A DNA stretch of 64,000 nt, taken from positions 2,170,001 through 2,234,000 of the forward strand of contig NZ_JAFBCN010000001.1 of the NCBI RefSeq assembly GCF_016907755.1, in the 5' to 3' direction. The stretch comes from Cellulosimicrobium cellulans (lineage in GTDB: Bacteria > Actinomycetota > Actinomycetes > Actinomycetales > Cellulomonadaceae). Below, piece by piece: positions 25,175-33,182 of the stretch. Below the pieces are notes generated by a model. It was not told the origin of the DNA. It searched no databases and saw only the letters and a program-made list of their open reading frames with translations. Numbering within the stretch: position 1 is the first letter of the stretch; every line of letters starts with the position of its first letter. The position numbers and the translations under genes were made by a program.

Positions 25175-25986
25175 GACGCCCCGTCGACGAGGCGCAGGTA
25201 GTGCGCGACGGCGGGGCCCGGCTCGTCGTCCGCGACGACCCGGCCGCCCTCGACGACGAGCACGCGGTCCATCGCGTCCATGAGCGACAGGTCGTGCGAG
25301 ACGAGCACGACCTGCTGGGGCAGCGCCGCGAGCTCGGCGGCGAACCGTCGCGTGTTGCGCAGGTCGAGGAGCGTCGTGGGCTCGTCGGCGACGACGAGCC
25401 GCGGACCGGCGGCGAGCACGGACGTGAGCGCGAGGAGCTGCTTCTGCCCGCCCGAGAGGAGGTGCGCGGGGTGGTCCGCGTGGTCCGCCAGGCCGCGCCG
25501 GGCGAGAGCCGCCCGCACGAGGGCGTCGCGCTCGGCCGTTGCGTGGCGACGCAGCGAGTACGCGACGTCCTCCGCGACGGTCGGCATGACGATCTGGGCG
25601 TCCGGGTCGGTGAACACGAACCCCACGCGCCGCCGGACCGCCGCGCCGTCGCGGCGGGTGTCGAGCCCGTCGACCAGGACGCGGCCGGACGTGGGCACGA
25701 CGAGCCCGTCGAGCAGGCGCGCGAGCGTGCTCTTGCCCGAGCCGTTGGCCCCGACGATCCCCACGCGCCGCTCGCGCAGCTCGAGGTCGACCCCGCGCAG
25801 CACGTGCCGCTCGCCGAGGCGCACGTGCACGTCCTCGAGCCGGAGCGTGCAGCCGGACCCGGCGGCCTCCGGGTCGGGCGTGCCCGGGGCGCCGGTCGCG
25901 GGGGTCGTGGGCGTCTCCGCCGGTGCGGTCGGGGCACCCCCGACGGCGTCTCGTCGTCGCAGCCGGGCCCGGGCTCGCGCGATCAC
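25171..25986 (-). CDS. bioM: ECF transporter ATP-binding protein EcfA (BioM-like)
   Basis: 271 aa. After a variable Pro/Thr/Ala linker (about 15-45), the ABC core starts at LRLEDVHVRLGE; Walker A GANGSGKST, Q-loop TDPDAQI, signature LSGGQKQLLAL and Walker B LVVADEPTTLLD are intact. Only one ATPase is encoded, so a homodimer is expected, as in BioMNY. The GTG at 25986 overlaps the thiolase stop. An alternative start further in cannot be excluded because the first 45 residues are low-complexity. Confidence 0.88.
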   Translation of the reverse strand: MIARARARLRRRDAVGGAPTAPAETPTTPATGAPGTPDPEAAGSGCTLRLEDVHVRLGERHVLRGVDLELRERRVGIVGANGSGKSTLARLLDGLVVPTSGRVLVDGLDTRRDGAAVRRRVGFVFTDPDAQIVMPTVAEDVAYSLRRHATAERDALVRAALARRGLADHADHPAHLLSGGQKQLLALTSVLAAGPRLVVADEPTTLLDLRNTRRFAAELAALPQQVVLVSHDLSLMDAMDRVLVVEGGRVVADDEPGPAVAHYLRLVDGAS

Positions 25987-27176
25987 CGGACGACCTCCAG
26001 CACGGTCGCGACACCCAGCCCGCCGCCGACGGCGGCCGTCGCGAGGCCGAGCGTCCCGGCCGGCGCACCCGCGCGGACGAGCCGGGAGAACAGCCGCACG
26101 ACCGACACCGCACCGCTCGCGCCCCACGGGTGCCCGAGCGCGAGCGCGCCGCCGTCGGCGCAGACCCGTGCGTCGTCGTCGGGGTCGCCGAGCGGGTCGA
26201 GGCCGAGCGCGTCGGTCACCGCGAGGACCTGCGCGGCGAACGCCTCGACGACCTCGACCGCCGCGACGTCGTCCAGCCGCGCGCCCGCGCGGTCGAGCGC
26301 GGCGCGCACCGCGGGGACAGGACCCCACCCGGGCAGCGCCGGGTCGCAGCCGACCGTCGCCGACGCGAGCACGCGCAGGCCAGGGACCCCGAGGCCGCGG
26401 CGGACGCGCTCGGGCACGACCGCGACGGCCGCCGCGCCGTCGCTCACGGGGCTCGCGGTCGCGGCCGTGACGGTGCCGCCGGGTGTGAAGGCCGGCGACA
26501 GCCTCACGAGCACCGCGGGGTCGAGGTGCCGTGCCCGCTCGTCGCGCGCGAGCGCCCGGCCCGGCGCGCCGACCCGGACGGTCTCGGCGCTGAACCGCCC
26601 GCCCGCGTGCGCGGCGAGGGCGCGCGCGTGGCTGCGCACCGCGTACGCCTCCTGGCGCTCGCGGGTCACGCCGCGGCGGCGCGCGAGCGCGTCGGCGGCC
26701 GCCCCCATGCCCGGGTCGGCCCACGGCGTCGGAGCGAACGCCGCGCGCGCGTACGGCACGTCGCCCCACGGCGTGCGGTGGGCGCGGGCCGGGGCGCGCG
26801 ACGCGCTCTCCGTCCCGCCCGCGAGCACGAGACGGGCCTCGCCGGCCCGGACCTGCTGCGCGGCGAGGAGCACGGCCGCGAGACCGGAGCCGCACTGGCG
26901 GTCGACCGTGAGGCCGGGGACGGCGACGCCGAGGCCCGCGGCGAGCGCCGCGGTGCGGGCGACGTTCCCGCCCGGCCCGGTGCAGCACCCCAGCACGACG
27001 TCGGCGACGTCGGCCTCGAACCCGAGGGACCGCGCGTCGTCGAGGGTCGCGCCGAGCGCCCCGGCCGCGAGGTCGACCTCGGCCAGCGACCGGTGCCCGT
27101 GCCCGGCCGTCCCGACCCACGTGCGGCGCGCGGCCACGACCACGGGTGCGTCCGCCCACGCCCCGGGCGCGGTCAT
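25983..27176 (-). CDS. Thiolase-fold acyltransferase with degenerate active site
   Basis: 397 aa, a full-length thiolase. The nucleophilic Cys is present (C95 in DRQCGSG), as is H350 in ALGHPWGASG. Two other catalytic positions differ from canonical thiolases: the NEAF motif reads VVEAF (Asn replaced by V311), and the C-terminal C-x-GGG motif reads AAVGGGLG, with Ala383 where the acid/base Cys should be. Normal two-step thiolase chemistry is therefore doubtful; acyl transfer, thioesterase-like or decarboxylative activity are possibilities. The gene is coupled by 4-nt overlaps to an acyl-CoA ligase and EcfA in the bioY operon, so a role in handling biotin or a pimelate-like precursor is inferred. 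Confidence 0.82.
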   Translation of the reverse strand: MTAPGAWADAPVVVAARRTWVGTAGHGHRSLAEVDLAAGALGATLDDARSLGFEADVADVVLGCCTGPGGNVARTAALAAGLGVAVPGLTVDRQCGSGLAAVLLAAQQVRAGEARLVLAGGTESASRAPARAHRTPWGDVPYARAAFAPTPWADPGMGAAADALARRRGVTRERQEAYAVRSHARALAAHAGGRFSAETVRVGAPGRALARDERARHLDPAVLVRLSPAFTPGGTVTAATASPVSDGAAAVAVVPERVRRGLGVPGLRVLASATVGCDPALPGWGPVPAVRAALDRAGARLDDVAAVEVVEAFAAQVLAVTDALGLDPLGDPDDDARVCADGGALALGHPWGASGAVSVVRLFSRLVRAGAPAGTLGLATAAVGGGLGVATVLEVVR

Positions 27177-28636
27177 CGCAGCGGCTCCAGGCCCGACCGA
27201 GCGGGCTCGGTCCCGCGCAGCGCCTCGCTCACGGCACCGCGCGCGGGCTTGCCCGACGGGGTCCGGGGGAGGGCGCGCGTGCCGTACCAGCGCCGGGGCC
27301 GCTGCGCCGGGGCGAGGGCGGCGCGCGCGACGCGCTCCAGGTGGGCGCGCAGCCCCGGCCGGTCGTCGCACTCCACGACCGCGCTCACGACCGCCCCGAG
27401 GCGACGGTGCGCGGTCCCGAGCACGACGACGTCCCGGACCCCCGGCACGGCGCGCAGCACGACCTCGACGTCCTCGGGCACGACGGTCGACCCGCCGGTG
27501 AGGATCGCCCCGTCCCCGCGGCCGCGCAGCACGAGCCCGCCGGACGCCGACGAGGGACCGGCCGGAGCCGGGGGTTCGGGCACGGGGTCGGCGAGGTCGC
27601 CGACGGTGCTCCACGCGCCGTCGCGGCGCAGGGGGCCGGTGGCGCGCGCGAGGTAGCCCCGCGAGACCCAGGGCGAGCGGACCCAGACCTCGCCGACGCT
27701 CGCCGCGGGCAGGGGTCGCACGGCCAGGTCGACGCCGGGGAACGCGCGCAGCCCCGACCCGTCCGGGTCGTAGGCGACGAAGGACAGCTCGACGGCGCCG
27801 TAGTACGCGAGCACGTCGATGCCGAGCGCCGCCGCGCGCGACCGCGCTTCCGGGGCGAGCGACGCGCCGCCGACGACCGCGTGCCGCAGCCGGGACGGCG
27901 CTCCTGCGGCGACGGCGTCGAGCACGTCGTCGAGGACCTGCGGCACGAGGTGCACGACGTCGCTGCTCGCGAGCGCGGAGGTCGTGGCCGCCGGGGTGCG
28001 CGTGAGGTACGCGCACGCGCCGACCGCGAGCGTGTGCACGGCGGCGAAGCAGTAGAGCGAGGACGCGAGCGGCCCCGGGACGAGGACGGTGTCGGCGGGG
28101 CTCAGGCCGAGGAGCCGCGTGACGTCGTCGAACGACCCCGCCCACGACGCGCGCGTGCGCACGACGGCGCGCGGCCGGCCCGTGCTGCCCGACGAGAACC
28201 CCGCCCACGCGAGGTCGTCCGGGGCGGCCACGTGGCCCGTGCCGGGGCTCGCACCCCCCTGCGGGGCGAGCCCCGGCACGAGGTCGGGGAGGGCACCGGT
28301 CCCGCGCGGCAGCGGCACCTCGACGAACGTGCGCGGGGCGAGCGTGCGCAGCACCTCCGCGCGGTGCGCGCGCGGCCACGCCGGGTCGCACACCAGCGGT
28401 GTCGCGCCGGCGTGGTCGGCGGCGAGCACCGCGGTCAGCTGGTCCAGCGGGTCGGGCAGGGACACGGCGACGAGGTCGCCAGGGCGCGTGCCCGTCGCGC
28501 TGAGGTGGGTCGCGCCGGCGCGCACGTCCGCGGCGAGCGCGGCGTAGGTGCGCGACCGCTCAGGGGTGCGCAGGGCGGGACGGTCGCGCACCGCCGGGTC
28601 GGCGGCGTGCGTCAGGACCTGGTGGGCGACGGGCAC
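27173..28636 (-). CDS. AMP-dependent acyl-CoA synthetase/ligase
   Basis: 487 aa ANL-superfamily enzyme. AMP-binding SSGSTGRPRAVV (with Arg in place of the usual Lys), YYGAVELS, the TVGDLAD region and the C-terminal catalytic Lys in PRTPSGKPARG are visible. It should activate a carboxylic acid as acyl-AMP and transfer it to CoA. The GTG at 28636 is preferred, with GCGAGAG about 7 nt upstream; GTG 28642 is possible. It starts about 20 nt after bioY and overlaps the thiolase ATG by 4 nt. Context suggests the substrate arrives through BioY (biotin) or is a biotin precursor such as pimelate, but this is not shown by sequence. Confidence 0.85.
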   Translation of the reverse strand: MPVAHQVLTHAADPAVRDRPALRTPERSRTYAALAADVRAGATHLSATGTRPGDLVAVSLPDPLDQLTAVLAADHAGATPLVCDPAWPRAHRAEVLRTLAPRTFVEVPLPRGTGALPDLVPGLAPQGGASPGTGHVAAPDDLAWAGFSSGSTGRPRAVVRTRASWAGSFDDVTRLLGLSPADTVLVPGPLASSLYCFAAVHTLAVGACAYLTRTPAATTSALASSDVVHLVPQVLDDVLDAVAAGAPSRLRHAVVGGASLAPEARSRAAALGIDVLAYYGAVELSFVAYDPDGSGLRAFPGVDLAVRPLPAASVGEVWVRSPWVSRGYLARATGPLRRDGAWSTVGDLADPVPEPPAPAGPSSASGGLVLRGRGDGAILTGGSTVVPEDVEVVLRAVPGVRDVVVLGTAHRRLGAVVSAVVECDDRPGLRAHLERVARAALAPAQRPRRWYGTRALPRTPSGKPARGAVSEALRGTEPARSGLEPLR

Positions 28637-28655
28637 GCGCACACTCTCGCAGGTG

Positions 28656-29339
28656 TCAGGAGGCGGTACGGTCGGCGACCGCGGGACGGCCCGTGGACCG
28701 GCCCGACCGGCGCGCGGCCGGGTAGGCCCGCACCACGCCGACGGTGATCGCCGCGGCGGCCAGCGCCTTGAGGACGTCGCCCGGGAGGAACGCGAGGGAG
28801 AGCTGTGCCGTCGTCGCGAGCGGCACCCCCGTGACGGCCGACTGGACGGGCACGCCGCACGCGTACACGACCGCGATCCCGCCCACGAGGCACGCGACGA
28901 GCACACCGACGAACGTCACCCGGCGCAGCCGGTCGACGAGCCAGCCCACGACCGCCGCCCCGACGAGGAAGCCGAGCAGGTAGCCGGCGGACGGGCCGAC
29001 GAACGCTCCGAGGCCGCCGCGCCCGCCCGCGAGGACGGGGAGCCCCGCCGCCGCGAGCGCGAGGAACGTCGCGACGGCGAGGGCGCCGCGCCACGCACCG
29101 AGGATCGTGCCGGCGAGCATGACGCCGAGCGTCTGGAGGGTGATCGGGACGGCGTTCCCGAACAGCGCCACCGAACCGGGCATCCCGAGCGCGGCGATCA
29201 GCGCCGCGAAGGTCGCGACGCGCGCGGCGTCGCCCGCGTCGAGCGCGAACCCGCTCCGGTGGGCGGGTCCCGCGTCGGCGCTCGTGGTGCGGGCGGGCGT
29301 CGGGGTCGTGGTCACGGTGTCGTGCGGGGCGTCGGTCAC
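28656..29339 (-). CDS. bioY: Biotin transporter substrate-binding membrane protein BioY
   Basis: 227 aa with six membrane helices after a Thr/Ala/Asp-rich cytoplasmic N terminus of about 40 residues. FGNAVPITLQTLGVMLAG and GGRGGLGAFVGPSAGYLLGF are BioY signatures (the S component that binds biotin), and YACGVP is also typical. The GTG at 29339 has GAGGAG about 6 nt upstream. It is the first gene of a five-gene operon with an acyl-CoA ligase, a thiolase-like protein, EcfA and EcfT. Two phased inverted repeats lie about 140-170 nt upstream. Confidence 0.94.
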   Translation of the reverse strand: MTDAPHDTVTTTPTPARTTSADAGPAHRSGFALDAGDAARVATFAALIAALGMPGSVALFGNAVPITLQTLGVMLAGTILGAWRGALAVATFLALAAAGLPVLAGGRGGLGAFVGPSAGYLLGFLVGAAVVGWLVDRLRRVTFVGVLVACLVGGIAVVYACGVPVQSAVTGVPLATTAQLSLAFLPGDVLKALAAAAITVGVVRAYPAARRSGRSTGRPAVADRTAS

Positions 29340-29477
29340 GTGCGGCTCCTCGGTCGGGGTCGGGCTGCGGCGACCGGCTCCCCCTGCGGGTGACCTCCTG
29401 TCGCCGACCCCACTCTCCCGTCCCCGCCGCCCGCAGGGCGACGCGCGGCGCGACCACGCCGTCCGCGGATCGTTGCC

Positions 29478-29511
29478 GGTTCGCACAACCCGTTGGAGGT
29501 TCCGCACAACC
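29478..29511 (-). promoter_or_regulatory. Tandem inverted repeats upstream of bioY
   Basis: GGTT-N5-AACC (29478-29490) and GGTT-N6-AACC (29498-29511) share almost the same sequence (GGTTC/CGCACAACC) and start exactly 20 bp apart, two helical turns. They lie in the 243-nt gap before bioY, the only gene they could control. They are candidate operators for a biotin-responsive repressor. Confidence 0.5.
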
Positions 29512-29526
29512 CGCGGGACGCGCGAC

Positions 29527-29563
29527 GACGCCCCGCCCGGAGGAAACCTCCAAGCGGGGCGTC
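29527..29563 (-). terminator. Terminator of the signalling operon
   Basis: Outer stem 29527-29536 with 29554-29563 (10 bp) and inner stem GGAGG (29539-29543) with CCTCC (29547-29551) around AAA. It lies 20 nt after the stop of the FHA gene, the last gene of the ten-gene operon. Confidence 0.88.
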
Positions 29564-29582
29564 GGTCGTGCGGGGGAGCGGG

Positions 29583-30524
29583 TCAGACCTCGCCCGGGAG
29601 CGCCTTGCGGACGACGAGGCGCGTCCACGCGCCGAGGTACACGCGGTCGCCGTCGGACAGCTCGCGTCGCTGCCCGGCGGGGATCGGGTCGGTGGGGAGC
29701 GGCTCGCCCGCGGGGCTCACGTACGTCCCGTTCGACGACTGCAGGTCCTCGACCCACCACCGCTGGCCGTCCGTGCTGAGCTGGCAGTGCCGGCGGGAGA
29801 CGCCCGTGTCCGCGCCGCAGTCGACCTGCGGGTGGATGCCGCGGGAGACCGACGGGCGCCCGACCAGCACGCTGCGCTCGCGCAGCACGACGAGGCCGGG
29901 CAGGCCCGCCGAGGGCATCGGGTCCTCGGGCTGCTGCGCCGTGTACCAGTCGGGGTCGATCCAGATCTCCACGACCCACTGGTCCGGCCCGGGGACCGGT
30001 GGCGTCGGGAGGTGGGTGCCCGACGTCGTCGGCTCGCCCGGCCCGGCAGGCTCGCCCGCGGTGCCCGGGCCCGGGGCGGGCAGCGGGGGCGGGGTCGACG
30101 CCGACGGGGTCGACGCCGCAGGGGCTGCCGCAGAGGTCGGCAGCGGGGGCGGCGTGGACCCCGAGGGCGTGCCCGCCGCGGACGGCACGGACGGCGCAGA
30201 CGTCACGGGCGCGGGCGGCGTCGGGCGCGACGGCGGGTCGAGCGAGAGCGCGGACGGCGGGTCGACCGGGTCGGGCAGCGCGCCCGTCGTGAAGTCGTAG
30301 CCGCAGTTCTCGCAGAACAGCGCCCCGCCGGGCGCCGGCGACCCGCAGTTCGGGCACTGGACCGGCTGCGCGGCGGCGGACGCCGGGGCCGCGCCGGGTG
30401 CGGGTGTCGCCCCGCTCGCCGTGGGCGCGGGCGGGGACGACGCCGCGCCGATCGGCTCGCCGCACACGTCGCAGTAGTCGGTCGACTCCGACGGGTGCCC
30501 GTTGGGGCAGACGACGGCGCTCAC
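29583..30524 (-). CDS. Zinc-ribbon and FHA-domain protein
   Basis: 313 aa. The N terminus has a C-x3-H-x7-C-x2-C finger (C6, H10, C18, C21) and a second CPNCG...FCENCG ribbon at about 52-70. A Pro/Ala/Ser/Thr linker (about 75-190) leads to a C-terminal FHA domain (about 200-313) with GRPSVSRG, VSRRHCQL and SSNGTYV, which binds phosphothreonine peptides. The GTG at 30524 overlaps the VWA stop by 4 nt. It is a natural reader of PknG-type phosphorylation, architecturally unlike GarA/OdhI because it lacks their short N-terminal Thr-Thr motif. Last gene of the operon. Confidence 0.88.
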   Translation of the reverse strand: MSAVVCPNGHPSESTDYCDVCGEPIGAASSPPAPTASGATPAPGAAPASAAAQPVQCPNCGSPAPGGALFCENCGYDFTTGALPDPVDPPSALSLDPPSRPTPPAPVTSAPSVPSAAGTPSGSTPPPLPTSAAAPAASTPSASTPPPLPAPGPGTAGEPAGPGEPTTSGTHLPTPPVPGPDQWVVEIWIDPDWYTAQQPEDPMPSAGLPGLVVLRERSVLVGRPSVSRGIHPQVDCGADTGVSRRHCQLSTDGQRWWVEDLQSSNGTYVSPAGEPLPTDPIPAGQRRELSDGDRVYLGAWTRLVVRKALPGEV

Positions 30525-31804
30525 CGGCGGACCCGGGTCGTCTTCGTCGAGGCGGTGTCGAGGGCCATCTCGTCGAGGGTCGAGGTGTTCCGCTTGAGGC
30601 GCACCGTCCCCTGCTCCTCGTTGTCGATGTCGACGACCTTGCGCAGCCGCGACGTCGCCTCCTCGTTGCCCGTCTGCTGTGCGAGCTGCACGGCGCGTCC
30701 GAGCTTGACGGTCGCCGTCGCCTCGTCGCCCGAGGCCTTGGCCGCGAGGCCCTCCTGGATCGCCGCGGCGAGCTCGGTCTGACCCGTGTAGTGCGCGACC
30801 TCGGGGTTGATGCGCGTGGTGAGCGACTCGTCGTCGGACCACTTGGCCTTGACCAGGCCGGAGGAGACGACCTCGCCGTTCACCGCGAGCTGGACGCGCG
30901 CCGCGAGCTGTTCGGAGCCGACCGGCTTCGAGGCGACGCGCACGGCGACGTGGTAGTCGCGCGACTCGTCGCCCCACGAGCCGGTCGGGTAGGAGCCGGT
31001 GAGCGGGTTGACGTCGGCACGGCGGTGCGTGAGGTCCTCGACGGTCGGCGCGACCTGACGCACGAACAGCACCTGCGATCCCTGCGGGGCCCACACGCGC
31101 AGGTCGGCCGAGGCCACCCCGCGGGCCATGGACGCCTGCATGAGCGTCTCGAAGTCGGCCGCGATCTCGTCCGGGTCCGCGATGAGGCCGACCGAGCCGA
31201 GCAGCGCGGTCGAGATCTCGCGCAGCTCGTCGACCTGCCAGCGCGAGCCGACGCCGCGCGCGTCGCACTGGAAGTGCCCGGTGACGTCGCGGACGGCGGC
31301 GGAGAGGTTCGCGCGCGGCTCCGACTCGTTCTTGCCGTCCGTGAGGAGGATCGCGTGCCGCTGCGCCGCCTGCGGGACCGTCGCGAAGAGCTGGTCCGCG
31401 AGGCGCAGCCACGTGCTCATCGCCGTGCCGCCGCCGGGCGTGAGCATCGAGATCGCGCGCTTCGCCTCGGCGCGCGCGCCCGGCTCCATCTGGACCATCG
31501 CCATGCGCGCGTTCGGGTACGGGAAGACGCGGTTGGCGACGTGGCTGCCGCCGACGATCGCGAACCACGTGCCGTCGAGGATCTGGTCCACGGCCACCTG
31601 GGCGGCGTGCTTCGCGGCCTCCATGTTCCGGCCCGACATCGACCCTGACGTGTCGACCATGATGATCTCGGCGACCCCGCCCGCGCCGCCGACGCTCCCC
31701 GCGCTCCCGGCCCCCGTGCACGTGACGGTGACGATCGCGTGGACGTCCGTGGCGCCCTCGGACAGGAACTCGTTCTGGTAGACCTCGGCGGCGAACTCGG
31801 CCAT
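30521..31804 (-). CDS. VWA-domain protein
   Basis: 427 aa. The von Willebrand A domain starts at about residue 45 with a complete MIDAS start DTSGSMSG, followed by GGGTAM and LLTDGKNE, so metal-dependent binding of a partner protein is likely. The C-terminal half has a beta-rich region and a helical part (about 330-400) with KLGRAVQLAQQTGNEEA repeats of TPR character. No signal peptide or membrane segment is seen, so it is cytosolic. GAAGGAG precedes the ATG at 31804, after a 94-nt gap from the phosphatase gene. It resembles VWA proteins of Ter/stress-type phosphorelay operons with kinase, phosphatase and FHA genes. Confidence 0.87.
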   Translation of the reverse strand: MAEFAAEVYQNEFLSEGATDVHAIVTVTCTGAGSAGSVGGAGGVAEIIMVDTSGSMSGRNMEAAKHAAQVAVDQILDGTWFAIVGGSHVANRVFPYPNARMAMVQMEPGARAEAKRAISMLTPGGGTAMSTWLRLADQLFATVPQAAQRHAILLTDGKNESEPRANLSAAVRDVTGHFQCDARGVGSRWQVDELREISTALLGSVGLIADPDEIAADFETLMQASMARGVASADLRVWAPQGSQVLFVRQVAPTVEDLTHRRADVNPLTGSYPTGSWGDESRDYHVAVRVASKPVGSEQLAARVQLAVNGEVVSSGLVKAKWSDDESLTTRINPEVAHYTGQTELAAAIQEGLAAKASGDEATATVKLGRAVQLAQQTGNEEATSRLRKVVDIDNEEQGTVRLKRNTSTLDEMALDTASTKTTRVRR

Positions 31805-31898
31805 GGGGGCTCCTTCGGTGGTGCGGGTGTTCGTGCAGGCTATCGGGTCGTGGGCGGGTCGTGCGTGGGTGGGGTCGCACCGCGGCGCGCGGCCCCCG

Positions 31899-33182
31899 TC
31901 AGGTCGTGGGGATCGTCGTCTCGAGGTCCGGGTCGAGCTCCGGGGACGCCGGGGCCGACGACCGGTCGAACCGCGCGAGCGTCGCCGTGATGTTGTCCCG
32001 GCCGCCCTGGGCGTTCGCCCAGTCCACGAGCGCGCCCGCCACCGTCTGCGGGTCGTGCCCGACCCGCTCCTGGGTGGAGTGGAGCAGCGCCGCGAGCTCG
32101 CCGGCGGGGGAGCAGTAGTTCCACAGCCCGTCTGAGCACACCAGCACCCAGCCGTCCCGGTCGGGGAAGGTCGCGGCGGTGCGGGCGACGGGGTCCGGGG
32201 CGTCGGGGCCGAGCCAGCGCGTGATCGCGTGGGCCTGCGGCGAGCTCTCGGCCTGGGCACGGGGGATGCCCTGCGCCATCATCTCCTGCGCCCAGGAGTC
32301 GTCGACGCTGAGCTGGTGCGCCTCGCCCGTGTCCGGGATCCAGTAGGCACGCGAGTCGCCCACCCAGCCCGTGACGACGAGCGGGCCGTCCACGACCGCC
32401 GCGACGAACGTGCACGACGGCGGGTTCTCCCGGTCGGCCATCGCGCCGACGGTCGTCAGGATCGCGTCCTGCGCGGCCCGCGACGCGTTCGCGACGAGCG
32501 CCGACCAGGCGGCGACCCGCGCCGTCGGCTCGCCGACGACGGGGGAGGTGCCCTCCGGGGCGCCCGCGGCGAGCAGGTCGCGCGCCGCCCGCGCGGCCGC
32601 GAGGCTCGCGACGTCGGAGTCGGGTGCGGAGGAGACCCCGTCGCACACGACGAGCGCGGCGAACGCGCGGTCCGCGGCCGCGGACGGGCTCGCGGCGAGC
32701 GCCATCGCGTCCTCGTTGCGGGAGTGCCGCACGCCGCGGTCGCACACGCCGGCGACCCACGTCGCGGGCCGCTCGGCCCAGTGGTCCCGCTCGGACGCGG
32801 CCGGCTCGCCGCACTCGGTGCAGTACCCGTCCTCGGCGACGCGGCCCCCGCACCGCACGCACGGCCGGGTACCGGGGTCGGTCGCGCCGTCGCCCGGAGC
32901 CGTCCCGCCGCTCACCGGGTCCGGGTGCGAGCCGTCCGTGGGTGCGGCCGGGCCGTCCGCCGGCGTGAGCCGAGCCGCCACGGGATCGACCGCCGCGCCG
33001 TCCGTCGCGTCGCCGGCCGGGGGGAGCGGGGCGAGCGGCGTGCCGCACGCCTCGCAGAACCGCGCCCCCTCGGGCGAGGGTTCGCCGCACGCGGGGCACG
33101 CGAGCACCCCGGCCGACGCCGGGAGCGCCTGGTCCGGGACGGCCTGGTCAGGCACGGGTGAGGGGGTGGGGGCGTCGCTCAT
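31899..33182 (-). CDS. PP2C-family Ser/Thr protein phosphatase with zinc ribbons
   Basis: 427 aa. Two zinc ribbons (CPACG...FCEACG at about 30-48 and CVRCG...YCTECG at about 105-124) precede the PP2C domain (about 140-405). Catalytic motifs CDRGVRHSRNEDA, VVCDGVSS, GWVGDSRAYW, CSDGLWN and GGRDNITA supply the metal-binding aspartates. In VVCDGVSS the usual Gly-Gly after DG is Ser-Ser. It should dephosphorylate targets of the PknG kinase, whose gene stop overlaps its ATG by 4 nt. No membrane segment is present. Confidence 0.92.
   Translation of the reverse strand: MSDAPTPSPVPDQAVPDQALPASAGVLACPACGEPSPEGARFCEACGTPLAPLPPAGDATDGAAVDPVAARLTPADGPAAPTDGSHPDPVSGGTAPGDGATDPGTRPCVRCGGRVAEDGYCTECGEPAASERDHWAERPATWVAGVCDRGVRHSRNEDAMALAASPSAAADRAFAALVVCDGVSSAPDSDVASLAAARAARDLLAAGAPEGTSPVVGEPTARVAAWSALVANASRAAQDAILTTVGAMADRENPPSCTFVAAVVDGPLVVTGWVGDSRAYWIPDTGEAHQLSVDDSWAQEMMAQGIPRAQAESSPQAHAITRWLGPDAPDPVARTAATFPDRDGWVLVCSDGLWNYCSPAGELAALLHSTQERVGHDPQTVAGALVDWANAQGGRDNITATLARFDRSSAPASPELDPDLETTIPTT

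Noticed and set aside
29478-29511. A classical BirA operator
   Set aside because: The half-sites and the long spacing of the BirA operator (TTGT-type arms about 14-15 nt apart) are not present.
29340-29582. A riboswitch upstream of bioY
   Set aside because: I found no conserved box pattern; the only ordered elements are two DNA-like inverted repeats and the terminator of the gene upstream.
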